This document shows positions 1 to 12,233 of a DNA stretch of 64,000 nucleotides, one piece after another (positions within the stretch are counted from its first letter, which is position 1; each line of letters opens with the position of its first letter). Made by a program: the position numbers and the translations under genes. The stretch lies in the NCBI GenBank assembly GCA_033297075.1, contig MU858065.1:299360-363359 (forward strand), given 5' to 3'. The stretch comes from Rhypophila decipiens (Eukaryota; Ascomycota; Sordariomycetes; Sordariales; Naviculisporaceae). Below the pieces are notes generated by a model, which saw nothing but the letters and a program-made list of their open reading frames with translations, had not been told where the DNA came from and did not search any database.

Positions 1-293
1 CAAAAGAAAAGAGTTAGGAATTGAGTGAAGTGACAGGGAGGGCGAGGAATGACTATTCTCAGCGTTTCCTGTTGCACTCCGGGTATCAATGGTCATGATG
101 ACAAGGTTCCCCCAAAATGCTGCTGCTGAAAAGGGAAAATAAATTCCCGGTTGTGTAGTGATATGATGATGATGCCAAATATGCAAATCTGCTAAAGTCG
201 CTGATCCAAATATGTATGTATGTAGAGACGTGAAGAAGCACGAAAATGAAAACCGAGAATGAAAGTCGAGATGTCGAAAATGCCCATCCGTTA

Positions 294-1562
294 CTACATG
301 AAGCGTTGCACCCACTTCAAATCGAGCCAGCCAACCCTGTCATACGCTGTCCACAGCTTCGAAGCCTTGTTGACATCAATATTGCAAGCCTGTTGAGCAT
401 CGGTCTTCCGAAACTCTTTGGGCTTGGGTTCTAGTTGCGCTACCTCCAGGCGGCGTATGAAGATGCGCCGCTTGCTTGTGATATAGGTTGCACAATCCAA
501 ACGGAGAGTAGCGGCCAGCTGGAGTTCGTCGGGATGAAGAAGGTGAGCATGAGGATCTTTGCTGAGGTCGAGAGCATTCCCTCGCCAGTCAACCTTGAGA
601 CTGTTGGCTTTAGCAGGTAGGGAATCAAGAGGCGGAGAATAGTCGGGCAGCGAATTGAAGTCCTTGTCTTCGCGGTTGGGGGCAACAGTCCGAGTCCGTG
701 GCTCGGGAGTAGCGCTCACTGGGATAGTACCGCGGTAAGGGGCGGGCGTGGCTCGAATCGGTCTCGGACGCGGAGCTTGGGGCTGCATCTTCGGCTCGGG
801 AGACTTGGGCTTCTGTACCCGGTGGGTACTGGGAATGATAGGCTTCGATGCCGGGAGGATCGCCGGAAGTCGATGATAAGGCCGAACCAGCGCGGTGTGC
901 TTTCGATCTGCCTGCAGGAACCTTCGCTCCCGCTCCATCCAGGCCCGGGGATCCCGACCAAACCCGGACATGACGTTCGACTTGAAGAACAGCGCAAGCT
1001 TATAGTCCTCGCGACAGGGAGGCTGTACTTTTCGAAAGAGGCTGGCAGGCCGAGATGCAATATGTTCGTCCACCAACCGATCCGACTCTGCGATCACCTC
1101 GATCGACTCCATGGCATTATTGAAAAGAGGGGCCGCTGGTGGGCTCATCGAACTCTCAGCCACGGGATAGAGTATGACATCTTTGTTGACTGGCTGCGCA
1201 GTATTAAGAGGGCCGGTTGCATGGCTCGCCTTCTCAACCGGCGACACAGGAGGAGAGAGCGGCGCCCTCTCGACACTGGTTGTTGATTTTGCGAATAGCG
1301 GCGGGGACATATTGTTGAACGAGTCGTAAGGATGAGGTTCTGGAGGCGACAGGATACTACTGATCGCGCAATTTTTCTTCGACGGCTCCATGGGTGCGGG
1401 CGATGGAGTTGGGATCGCTTGCGAGTCTCGTATGTGTCGGGCAGGTGTTGAGGGACGAATTGAGTTCGAGCAGGCAGGGCCCGGCCGGAATTGGTTTCCT
1501 TCAAACGAACATGGACGAACAGGCCGTTGCATTGCGACTGATGTCGAAGCCGAAGCCGCCAT
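294..1562 (-). CDS. SWIRM-domain protein (Fun19-like)
   Basis: Single-exon frame of 422 aa starting at ATG 1562. The first ~310 residues are proline/serine-rich, basic and low in complexity, as in a disordered tail. The last ~95 residues form a SWIRM-type helical domain: 'LHPDELQLAATLRLDCATY', a basic helix with 'KRRIFIRRLE', then 'FRKTDAQQACNIDVNKASKL' and the closing 'VGWLD'. SWIRM domains occur in chromatin proteins (Swi3, Rsc8, LSD1) and bind DNA or nucleosomes; the architecture here, a long disordered N-terminus and C-terminal SWIRM, matches the fungal Fun19-like group, whose role is poorly defined. A nuclear, chromatin-linked role is inferred from the family only. Its upstream side is an unusually long stretch without genes. 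Confidence 0.8.
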   Translation of the reverse strand: MAASASTSVAMQRPVRPCSFEGNQFRPGPACSNSIRPSTPARHIRDSQAIPTPSPAPMEPSKKNCAISSILSPPEPHPYDSFNNMSPPLFAKSTTSVERAPLSPPVSPVEKASHATGPLNTAQPVNKDVILYPVAESSMSPPAAPLFNNAMESIEVIAESDRLVDEHIASRPASLFRKVQPPCREDYKLALFFKSNVMSGFGRDPRAWMERERRFLQADRKHTALVRPYHRLPAILPASKPIIPSTHRVQKPKSPEPKMQPQAPRPRPIRATPAPYRGTIPVSATPEPRTRTVAPNREDKDFNSLPDYSPPLDSLPAKANSLKVDWRGNALDLSKDPHAHLLHPDELQLAATLRLDCATYITSKRRIFIRRLEVAQLEPKPKEFRKTDAQQACNIDVNKASKLWTAYDRVGWLDLKWVQRFM

Positions 1563-4500
1563 TGTATGAGTCTTTGCTAGGCTGCTAGGGTGGCGAAGCT
1601 TAGGCAGGAGTAAGTGTAGATAATCCCAGGTATGCTACAACCGCAAAGTGTGCGTGAAAGAGTATTCGCAATCGAACTATGGCCAGTTTGTTGTTTGAAA
1701 GGGATGCGAACTGTTGGTGGAGGTTGGACCAGGACGATGCGAGGTAGTAGTTAACAGTCGGGCAGCGTCAGGCGCCCAGTCCTTTGTGCAATTGGGGTGA
1801 TTTTCTCGGAATATGAATGGCTGAAAGTGTTCTTATTCTTCAATGAATTCGAACGAATTGCTCACAATGACCAGCTGGCATTCTTGTGCGTAATGTTTCT
1901 TTGCCACCATGAGTGGTCATTTGGCTGTGGGGTGCTCAATGGGAGGTGGTTGAATAGACATCGGACTTAGGAGACAATACCAAAGCGCGGGCCGGGCATG
2001 GATAGAACCAACTGGAAGCTGCGTGGCCAAGCCCAGATGCTGCGCAATTGAGAATTGATAATCAGTGGTGATAAATAACGAATGCACACTAGTGTGACGA
2101 CTGAATGCCGAAGAAGGAGCAGAAGGAAAGCAACAGACAAGAAAAGGAGAAACGGGGGGGATGTGTGTTCATATGCTTCATATGAAAGGGGGTGCACAGT
2201 GATGATTGACTTCTGATGGATCCCGTTCCAATCCAACAAGGTCCAGCGTTAGGCAGCCCATCGCCCCAGGAAACTGGGACACGCACTAAAAGGAAACGGA
2301 AGCTTGCGACAGCATGTCACACCCATTGAACAGAGAGGGCGCACAGCGCGCGTGTCGAAGGCTGATCGATGTGTACACTCAGTACGGCCTGACCTGCCCC
2401 ACCACCAGTACGAGATGGCGTCAGTCGGTAACACGCCTGGGGTGGCGTTATAAAAAATGGGTCCGAATTGCCTTTCAGTCGTTCTTTCTTAGGCTTCCAA
2501 CTGGAAACCAAAAGAGTCATAGGTACCGACCAGTACCCCTCACCAGTCACACCCCCCACACCAAGGTAGAGCCCCGCCGGCCAATCCAGTCACCCGTACC
2601 CTCCAAGTTTCGTCAAGACAGTCAGGGAGGCAGAGTACTTGAGGTACTTGGAACCGACCTCTGGTACATGTACGTGTACCGTCCAGAATCCATCCGAGCT
2701 CCTTCCCAATGGCAATAACAAAGGTAAGGACCTCCTTGTTTCGATTGGCTCGGAATTCGTATCCAACTGGCAAGTGGTTTGTCAGCCGGCCAATAATTTA
2801 AGTTCCAGGTTTGTCTCCTCCGTCACATAACGGCTCGTTTCGGTGCCAGTGGGGCTGACAGAGCTGGCAATCCGTCTCCCAATGCCACTGCTGCCGGTCC
2901 GGAAGTCTCCTCGACTCTGAAGGGTGATCCGTCTCAGGCCCGAACGGGCTCCGGCTCCGCGCCCGAAGCGCACCATATAGAAGGTTATTCGATGACTGGA
3001 AGGTACCATAACATCGCATTGTAGCGAGACCAGCTGGTTGCATTTTCATCGCCTCAAGCGGAAACCCAAAGAAAATCGACTTTGCATATAAATGCTGCTG
3101 GGCTGGGCTGGGACGGGACGGAATGAATATTTCCCCTTGGGCCAACTCGATATCGGGTTGCGAGACTGACCACAGACTCTTGATCCCGAGAAACCTGATC
3201 TGCAGACGAGTTTATGACATGGGAGGCCAACTTAGACCCCAACTCTTGATCGCGGTGTAGGATCTTGCAGATAGGCAATCTCAGATCGAGAAGATGCAAA
3301 AGTATAGGCCACTACAAAAGTTGCGTAGCTTCCAGGGACCAGGACATTGGATGGGCACCAGCGGTGGGCCACGGTACCGTCCTTGGACCGGCGGGATCCG
3401 TCTGTGCGTGTTGATCCAGAGAATATACTTACCTCGTTGCTGCCCATGCTGCAGTACACGGGCAAAACTACGCCCGTTATCCAGATGAGGAGCCCGGAAG
3501 CATGGAGGGAGCCTTTCAAGAGGCCGTTCTTGGAGTGCCAGGAATCCTACCCATGGAATACTCCTGGGAAAAGTACCTAACGAATCTGTCACGAGGTTCA
3601 TGAAATGGCAAAGTTGCCTTCGAGGCACCAGGTGCTTACCTTCAAAAAGGACTTTCTTTTCCATCCGGGTGGATCAGCAAGATGTTCTTGTCGCCAGCAT
3701 GCTGTAAAGAGTTTCGATAAGTCTCCATCATGGTAGCATGGAATCGAGGTCCACGGTTGGAGCATGTTAAGCCTGTTGACGACGAGAAGAAGCCCAGGGG
3801 GCAATGCGGGCCGGCGTTGTACAGTCAAGCATCTGTACCGGATGTCAGTACACAACTCCGCGAGCTAAGCAGGATGGAGAAGAACATGAGGGGGAAACTG
3901 TTTGATGATATCACGGAAATTGAGCAAGAGGAAGTGGACGGGTCGTTGTCTCTACGTGTATGGCGGGAATGCAAAAAGGGGCGTGTTAACGATGCGAAGA
4001 AACCAATCATACCTTGTTTGGATGGTGTTTGTTCGATCTCGCATGCCCAACCGACCGTTACACCCACACTGGCTGTTGGCTCTGTAGCGGTATCGCTCAC
4101 CGACTCAATTGACCCTCAATTGGGCATCCATTGGTTGGGCATCGAAGCCTCCAGGAGACAGTCAGTGGACTCTTCAATAGGCTAGTTGAACCGGCAGGTA
4201 GCTGGGCAATACAGCTCGTCGCGCGGGGTTCAATCTGGCGTCGTCTCGAAGACCGCCCATTCGAGCTCCGTTTATCGACCGCGACTACATTGCCGCCTGG
4301 ACCTGCTAGCAACAACCAATGCAGCGCGAATTGGCCAATCGAATCGCTGCGAGGTGGGAAACAAAGCGGACCGTTTCAGAAACGACGTCTCTGATGGCAT
4401 AGCATGCGGTTCCAGAATTGGGATGAGGATGAAGGCGTGTGAGTCATCGATGGATGTGTCGCGAAAACGGGAGGAATGGTGGTGGCAGGACGAATGGTTT

Positions 4501-7500
4501 ATGGTTGGCCGAACGGCGAGACAGGTGTCAAGAAAGGCCTGCCGGGCTGTTTAAACGTGCTCTTTGTGTGTGGCTGCGGGCCGAAACAGCTGGCGGCCGA
4601 ATTAGTGCTTTGGGCATTGACTCTCGGGACCATCAAGTCACCTTTGTACTCTTGACATTTTGAAGGTACCGCCGCCATGAGACACCTGAGAATGAATTGA
4701 AGGGTGGTGTAGGCCTAGCGCCTGAACCTGTCACACCAACAGCGAAATTGATCATGTCGAATGAGGACCAGGAATCCTGCCCACGCATCCAGCCTGATTT
4801 CACCAGAGACGTCCTCTGAGAAAGCCCTGTCGTCGATGAAGTCACTGGTATGACCGAAGGAAGAACATTCCAAGATTCGACTTTGATGTTCTATCAATCA
4901 ACGGTCGATGGAACTCCCTGTCCTCACGATGGCGGCCTCCAGGAGAGTCAACTATACAATAAGTATCGGATTTTGGCGGTCGGATTTTGCACTGTTCATC
5001 CGAGAAACCGCTGTTACCGACTCCCCTGTTGACGGGTACGCAGGCGGACGACTTTGGCCGATCTTGGATTTCCACACACATCCTCCCGAACCATCCGATG
5101 ATATTATTATCAGGATGGAGCACATCAGCGGGCTTCGCCTCAGAAGAATCCGTCATCATGGGCAATCTCTTATAATATCGAGAAATCAATTGGGAGGTCT
5201 GCTGACTTGTGAGCGCACCAGCTGAGCCCCCACGCTTCGCACAGTGTTGGTCTCGATGGGCTGTTAATCAGATTTGTGCGAACGAGATCGAAAGAGCTCT
5301 CCGGTCATCTCAAGGACAGATTACACCAAGGTGAAATGGGAGGCGAGAGAGATACCAAGGTACCTGTGTTTCTCACTGGTGAGGTGAGGTGAATGAAGTA
5401 CGGTGAGGTGAGGACGCGTCTCCCATTTTGCCATCATGGACCCACGCCATCAATCCAGAGCTGTTGCCTCGCACACTCTGCCATTGACTCAACCTCAAGC
5501 TTCGGCCGACCAATTGATGAACCATAGGGCCCAATGAGTCGCAATCGGACCTGCTGCCTAGTGCGATGGTTATTTGCACCGGGTCGTGCAGAAGAGACAA
5601 TTAATTACGCAAGTCAAAAGTCGAGCCCAAACGAACATGAAATGCAATTTGAGGCCGGCCGGTCGTTGTCATACACGGTCGTTTATCGTCCAAGTTAGAG
5701 GCTAGTTTCCAGCACTGTATTGGACCAAACGGCCAGCCGTTTCACTGGGGTGTCCTTTCAACGGAGATGGGGGTGGCCATTGAGGAACGTCCCAAAAGCC
5801 GCGATTTCCCACCGCCAGCCGGCCCCCTCGCCAAGGAGAATAAACATTGCTGGTTTATTTGACCCTGTCCAACTGAATTGAACTAAAAGCTGAAGGGGTG
5901 AATTGGGAAACTGGAACGGCGGGCCTAATGGAACTGCTCCACTGTTTCCCACTCCCGCTTACATCTTGAGATCTCATGGATCGCCTGTCTCAAGAGATGA
6001 CAGTCTGCCACCAAACCAGCGCAGAAACAGGGCATCCAAGACACAATCTCAGCTTGGCCTTGCAGGAGGAGGGGTGAAGTGGAGATGAGATGGCATGAAT
6101 TCGAGATATCTCTTGAGATCGTGTGCACTTCAAAACTACAAATGATCAATCAACGAGAGTCGTCTGATGCAACTAATCCACACCCAACCCCGTGCGCTAG
6201 GGCTCATCGACCAAGGAACAGGAAAAAGAGGTCTCTCGTCGGTCCCCGAGCTTGCCTATGTCCCATCTCCAATCTTTGATAGGTGGGATCTCCCCAATCC
6301 ACATGAGAACCCTTTCGACACTAGGGGAGATCGGACACAGCATTGATCTGTGGATCAACGAACTTAGCACAACATCTAGGAGCCGGCATTTTGCACATCT
6401 CCCAACCTTTCACGTAACTGGAGTATTTTGTGTTTTCCTGGGGCAGGAGGGTCAATCGGTCGCAAAAGGTCTGTATCTCCAGATCTCGTACTGGTTGCTG
6501 CACTCCATCCTCGGCCCTCCGGAAGATGGCGATATCGTCCAGCGAAGGGATCAACAGTACATCATGAGTGCCTTCTCGATAGCCCGACATGATGTCGTTC
6601 TCACCACCCCGCCATTATTTTAGGCTTATCTCTTATCGCGAAGCAACCCCTCCTCCACGAGCGGAAGAGGGGCATTGATCCACTCCCCGAGTACCTACGA
6701 CAGTGGCTGCAGCGGCCCAATCGTAAGCATGCCTTCCTGATTGGGAAGACCGAGACGAAGAGTGAATATGGTGAAGGAGGGTTTTCTTGATTGTGTGATT
6801 GAATCTTCACATATCCTTTCTTCTTATTTCGCAGCCGGCTTTTCAGAGATCTGGTCATGACAGGTAGATTCAGGACTTGCACTTGCCCACCCCCATGCCA
6901 GCTCGGGCAATGGGCGTTAAAGCGCTGCAGGTTAATGGCACCCCGAAGCCCTTCACGAGCACACCCCCTCGCGCTTCCCCACAAGGGCAAGCAGAAATCC
7001 TGGGGGCCCACGGCGCCGCTCCAGCGCTCCGCCGCTCCCACCTCTTCACTGTGGCCCACTGAAATGAATTCAGAAGGACGATTGGTCAATTGAGAAACGG
7101 GAGGAGACCAGACGAGAAGGATTGATGAGGACGCCAGCTGTTCAACATTCATTGCTCAATCGCAATCCTCATACTGCACTTTCCCATGTCGGCTTCCAAT
7201 GCTGTGAGAGCGCGTGTTCAAAGTCCAATTCACCACGAATAAGGGATAAAACAGGCGCACTTCATTCGTTCCAGGTTCAGAGGGCCCTATCCGCTGTAGG
7301 CTTCGTTGGCCATGTTCAAATCCACAAGAAGCTGCAGCAAGGCGACTTGACTGCTCAAAGCCATTCCGGCGCGGAGATCGACGCACGGGACGGAACCCGA
7401 TACACTTTTCTTTTTCTTCATATGGCGACAATTCACCAATCCGAAGCTATCGGCAGCGGGGGATCTCCCGCCAGCCAAGCTGCCTAGGGGTCTCCCCGTC

Positions 7501-10500
7501 CGTCGCAAACGGAAGGAGGTTCCTGGGAATCCGACAGACAAACCTACGCTACAAAGGCCCGATGCGCGATGTGCGTAGGGTTCTGCGTAGTGAATGCACG
7601 GGCAGGCTGATCCCCGAAAAGGGAATCAAGGCGAGTTGATCAATCGGCAGCGGATTCTCCAATGGCGAGGGATGAAAGTCAATCCGTTGAAGCAGGCTGT
7701 CGGGAGTTGGCATCAAACAGTCGTCCTCCCATTCCAGCCAAGGACGAGCCTCAAGATGGTTCCTTGGGTTCACAGAACCAAACCTGAAGGGACTCTGGAG
7801 AAGCAACAAAGGTGAAACGGAGAAACGCATAAACTGCAAATTTCTCGTCCAATCTCCCGGATACCAGCTTGGATTATGCATTGGCCATGGAGCAGGCAGG
7901 TGAATGGGTGCATGGTGCTGCTGTATGGTACAGTACAGTACTGTAAGCTGTATTGTGAAGACCAGACCTTTCCCTCAAACAGGCCTCTCGCACCAGAGAA
8001 CACAACCCAGGCCAGGTATGCGGAGTGATCATTAACAAGGCTATATCTATTTCGAGCAACACCCTCACGTCGGCTGGATGCTACGGAACGGAATAAACCT
8101 GGGGAAGCGGGGAAAAAGGGCTGTAAGTCAGGCAGTGCAGTACGGAGCCCAGACGAGGAAAACCACCGAATTTCTTATTTCAACATCAAGTTCAGCACTT
8201 TTGGGGAGTACGTATGGCTATCGTATATCGCTTCCTCGGTCGCAGCAGGCATTCTATCGATAAGCAGGTAGGCATCGACTGGCCATTGATCATTTGGAGG
8301 AAAGATATCATATTCCTCTCGTTGGCCAACTTCCCATCTTATTCCGCGTCCTAACTATGTTTACAAATCTCTCGGGTACCTGGCATTGATGAAACAGAAA
8401 GGAGAAAGCAATAAAGCGGCAGGTCACGAATGAGCAATGAAGGCCAACCCTATCATCGCCAGCCTGATGGCGATTCTCGGAGAGGGGACGCGTGATTCGC
8501 GCGTGGGCTTGAGAAGAGGGTGTGTCACTTGCTCTGCCGATGCATACAGTATTGCATATAGCTGAGATGTCAGCGGCCGTGACACATGACGATTCATCGC
8601 ATCGCGCGAATGTTGATTGTTGGAGGGCTATAACTCACGGCGGTATACAAACAAACAATCAACAAAGAACTGACAAGACAGGTCGTAATAGCACGCGTAT
8701 ATTATACTAATGACAAGGACCAAGGCAGAAACCTGGAAAGAGAATATGACACAATTGATACTTGAGCCGTTCTTTTTGTCACAAGAAGAAGGAAGGGTGT
8801 GTAATAAGGAGGGGGTGGTTCTATCAATACCAGACCGTCCCCACCGGCAAGTCATTCACGTCCAAGATCAGGCTTGCCAGGTCCTCCGAATTGAAAGTAT
8901 CCCACTGGCGGGTGCATCACGTTTCCCATTTCTCCAAGCTAAACAGACCTCTTCTCTTCCGCAATTCTTCCGAGCTCTTCCCTCCTTGCCTGGCGGTCGA
9001 CGGGGTCATGGAGTGAAGCCTTTCCTTGATTTCCGTACGGATAGATAGGTGGTCAGTCATACACACAAGACAAGGCACACCAATACCACACGCCCAGCCA
9101 GCCGACCACCCACAACCGCACCCGCCTGACCTTGTGCCAACTGAGACATTGATACTCTGCGATAGCGATACGATAAGAGGTCAAGTCAGATGAGCAATTG
9201 GCGAATACCCATCAGTTTTCACCGGGCTGCAAGTCGGCAGGCAGGTACATTACATTACATACAGTACCGTACCGACACCACACTTACACGACAACCAACT
9301 GCCGAAAGACGAATCAGAATGGAGGGTTGCCTTGATCTTTTCTACTTAATCATGCTGCGTAACCCACTACTTTACATACTGTGTCGATATCGACCTGTCG
9401 GTTTGGTAGCTATGCACGGATCTCTGACTTGCTTTCCCGTTTCTCCCAGACGCAGACGTTAGTATCCCCTTGCTTGTTTGCCGTGATGTGCCCCATGCCT
9501 GCAAAGTTGAAAGGGGAAACCCGCTTGCTACACCTGCTGGCATGTGATGCCCCTTTTTATCCTGTCAGATTCTAGGCGATGATACAGACGTGATGAGGTA
9601 GAAGCTATCTTGCCTGCTTACAAACTCACTCAGCAAGTAGTAGGCAGGCAGGAAACACATGAATATTGAGAAAGATGTCGCAAGTAAATCGAATCTACAA
9701 TTATCATATTCTGCTCATTTGTTCCAGTGGACTGATGGGAGGGATAGTACATACATGTTTGCAAGTATGAGGAAATGGTGAAGGTCTCCGTTAGCTATCC
9801 AACAAGAAACGGAGCTTTTGCAATCCGCCGTCGCGCACATAATACAAATCCAAGTACTATTGGCTTTGATATCATATGGCCGGGCCCTTGTAAATGTTTC
9901 GAGTCAAAGTGGTTTCATGCCCAGTGGTCAAATGTTTGAGGCCCGGGCCGTTGGGGAAAGTTCAGTTTCTGGCTCTCCTCGGCATAAAGTACCTAGGTCC
10001 GGGCCGGTCGGTCTAGGTCCGAAACTGGGTCTCCGGAGGCGTGGATTTAGGGCCGGGACCGGGCCGGGGATCCACTTTCACTCCGGATGATGGTTCAATG
10101 ATCTTTTCGGATCGGAGTCAGACGGGGGAGAGATTAAATCATTTGGGAACTTGAGACTACCTCTTCCCACGTGCGGAGTTGGGCAAAGCAATATAAGTGA
10201 TTCGTCTTACTGAACGGTCTCACTGAGAATGTCTTCTCACCATAACGACCGTCCCCTGAACCAAGCAGGGACGAAGTTAAGGATAAGGACAAATACACCA
10301 CCTCAATGAGAACGATCGGCCACGTATCATCACTTCTCGCTTCATATACCCCATGCACTCCTTGTACATATTTCTGCCACGTTGACCACATAACCCAACG
10401 TATCTCTCTACCTTGATGTATGTACTCGCGGACGAGCAGATCCGTAGGTAGCGGATGAGTATATGGTAAGTACCTGGTAGGTAGACACTGAAGTGCAGGC

Positions 10501-12233
10501 GTGCTTGCAGCTCCGTGGAGGCACGTGACCAGCAGCGCGGAGGGCTTGCAGGCTGTAGGCACCACGATATCAACCTACCGCACAGCCTGCAGAGTAAAGC
10601 AAAGCCTCAACGCGCATTTTGAAGAGCCTCATCTCACTGGGCGGACGCTTAGGCTACCTGGGAGGCTGGTATCTGATCTGATCTATATCGTGAACTTGTG
10701 ATTTCTTGACCGGAGAAAAAAGAAAAATTAGTTCACGGGTGGACCAAGTATACTCCACTACGATGTGAGGTTCAAGACGTATGAAAATTTCCCTTCCTCC
10801 CTTTTACACAGACATAGATGCACGTAAAGACGAGGAGATCAGCTTGATCTTCCAAAACATTGTAATTGACGTGGAGGGTGGTGGCCAGGCATGCTGTGTC
10901 CGTATTGTGCGGCTATGTAAGGTAACGCAGCGCATGTAGACAAGGCAGATTTGCTGGGTGCACGGTTACAGAAACGCGTGGCATGGAGATGGCAGACAGA
11001 CACCTTGAGGGCTTGCCGGCCTTTGGACATTGCTTAGCTAGTACTCTACTGCACCGACGTCCCACATACTATGGCAGATCCAGTCTCCTTCATACGTATA
11101 ATTATGGACCATAGTTGAAGTTGTGGGACAGACAGCCCACCGCTGACGTTGGAGGCTATCTAAATTCCTCGTTTCCTGGGAATGGACGTAGAGAATGGAT
11201 GTAGAGCGCCAAAATCCCGACAGGTATTGACGGAGACACAAGTGGATGGCAACGACCTCCCAGCTCCCCTCCTAGGTCTCTGTGTGAAAGGCCACCATGT
11301 CATCTACAAGATATCCAGAGCAGAACCGGGATGGACCTATGCCATGCTATGCCATGCCACTTCCAGTACTCTAGTTACCATCTACCAGCAGTGTCCATCT
11401 CTCCCATTCCTCTTGTGCCTCGCCTCGCCTCGGTCAACCGCACATGTGTCCCGTCCTTGTCAGTCCGGACGCGGTAGCCAATCTGATCCTGATTGGCAAC
11501 TTTCCCCTCGAGGACAGACAAGAGCATGGGCCTTTCAATGGCCTTTTCATAGCTGGCTGGCTACTTGTCCCTCCAGCCATGAGCCGGTGCAACGTCATAT
11601 CACGGGCTAAAATCTGCCTTGTGAGACTCGGCCAAGTCGGTAGGATTGTCGTCGACACAGGAGATAAAGATAGGCACTTCTTGTGGCCTCGCGATCAATG
11701 ATCTTGTTCGTTGCGAGGCAAGAGTGCGGAATCGGATCGCCCTCGTACCGAGCAGAGCTCCTCCACGCGTCTCTCGAACTGGGAGGTTGGTATGGTGTCC
11801 ACGTATGGTTGCGTGAGACTTGAGCCGGGCCGCAGACGTAACCTGGCCCACGAGGCTCGACCAAAACTGTCCGATAGGGGTACTGTATCCCTCACTCTTT
11901 TCGCCGTATTAGACGGTCATGTCTGCGGGCAGTGCCAGTAGGGTTCGGTACCCGACCCTCTAGGTCGTTACAGCCAACGGTTCACCCGCTGCAATTCACC
12001 ATTATCGTGAACCGCGGCGTTGATCGTTGATTCGGCACGGACATGATGTCGTTGAGACCAGCCACCAGATCAAAGTTCTCGTCCCGCATCAGACGGATAG
12101 AAACAGGACAACCGGACCGCAAAGCCGTATGAAGTTACTTGTGAGGTCACAAACCGCATACCAAGATCAGATAAGGTCGTGCCTATCATATTTGGCGAGT
12201 CCCCTTGTAACCATCGGGCCGAGCATCCCGCCT
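1563..12233. other. 10.7-kb stretch without a supported gene
   Basis: Only short, overlapping frames on both strands are present; none shows a recognisable domain, and I could not join them across plausible introns into a conserved protein. I saw no tRNA or 5S rRNA gene. Short-period sequence is scattered through it: GGTGAGGTGAGG copies near 5,380-5,415, a GTACAGTACAGTACTGTA palindrome near 7,930, TACAT/TACC repeats near 9,250, and a G-rich tract near 10,050. It lies upstream of the SWIRM gene and downstream of the F-box gene. Long regulatory DNA, non-coding RNA, lineage-specific genes or degraded repeats are all possible. Confidence 0.6.
10050..10069 (+). other. predicted G-quadruplex motif
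   Basis: Four runs of at least three G separated by 2, 3 and 2 nt (GGG-CC-GGG-ACC-GGG-CC-GGGG) fit the canonical G3+N1-7 pattern. The surrounding ~150 bp (about 9,930-10,080) is GC-rich, with repeated TAGGTCCGGGCC-like pieces. Function unknown; it lies in the gene-poor stretch. Confidence 0.5.

Noticed and set aside
2314..2718. 134-aa plus-strand frame
   Set aside because: Basic, low-complexity translation with no family and overlapping frames on both strands.
3730..4185. 151-aa plus-strand frame
   Set aside because: Protein-like in part but unrecognised and without introns or conserved motif; not enough to call a gene.
5521..5545. possible 5S rRNA start (ACCATAGGG)
   Set aside because: Flanking sequence does not match 5S rRNA and lacks internal control boxes.
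6601..7152. 183-aa minus-strand frame
   Set aside because: Unusual composition, no domain, no splice-supported partners; likely chance.
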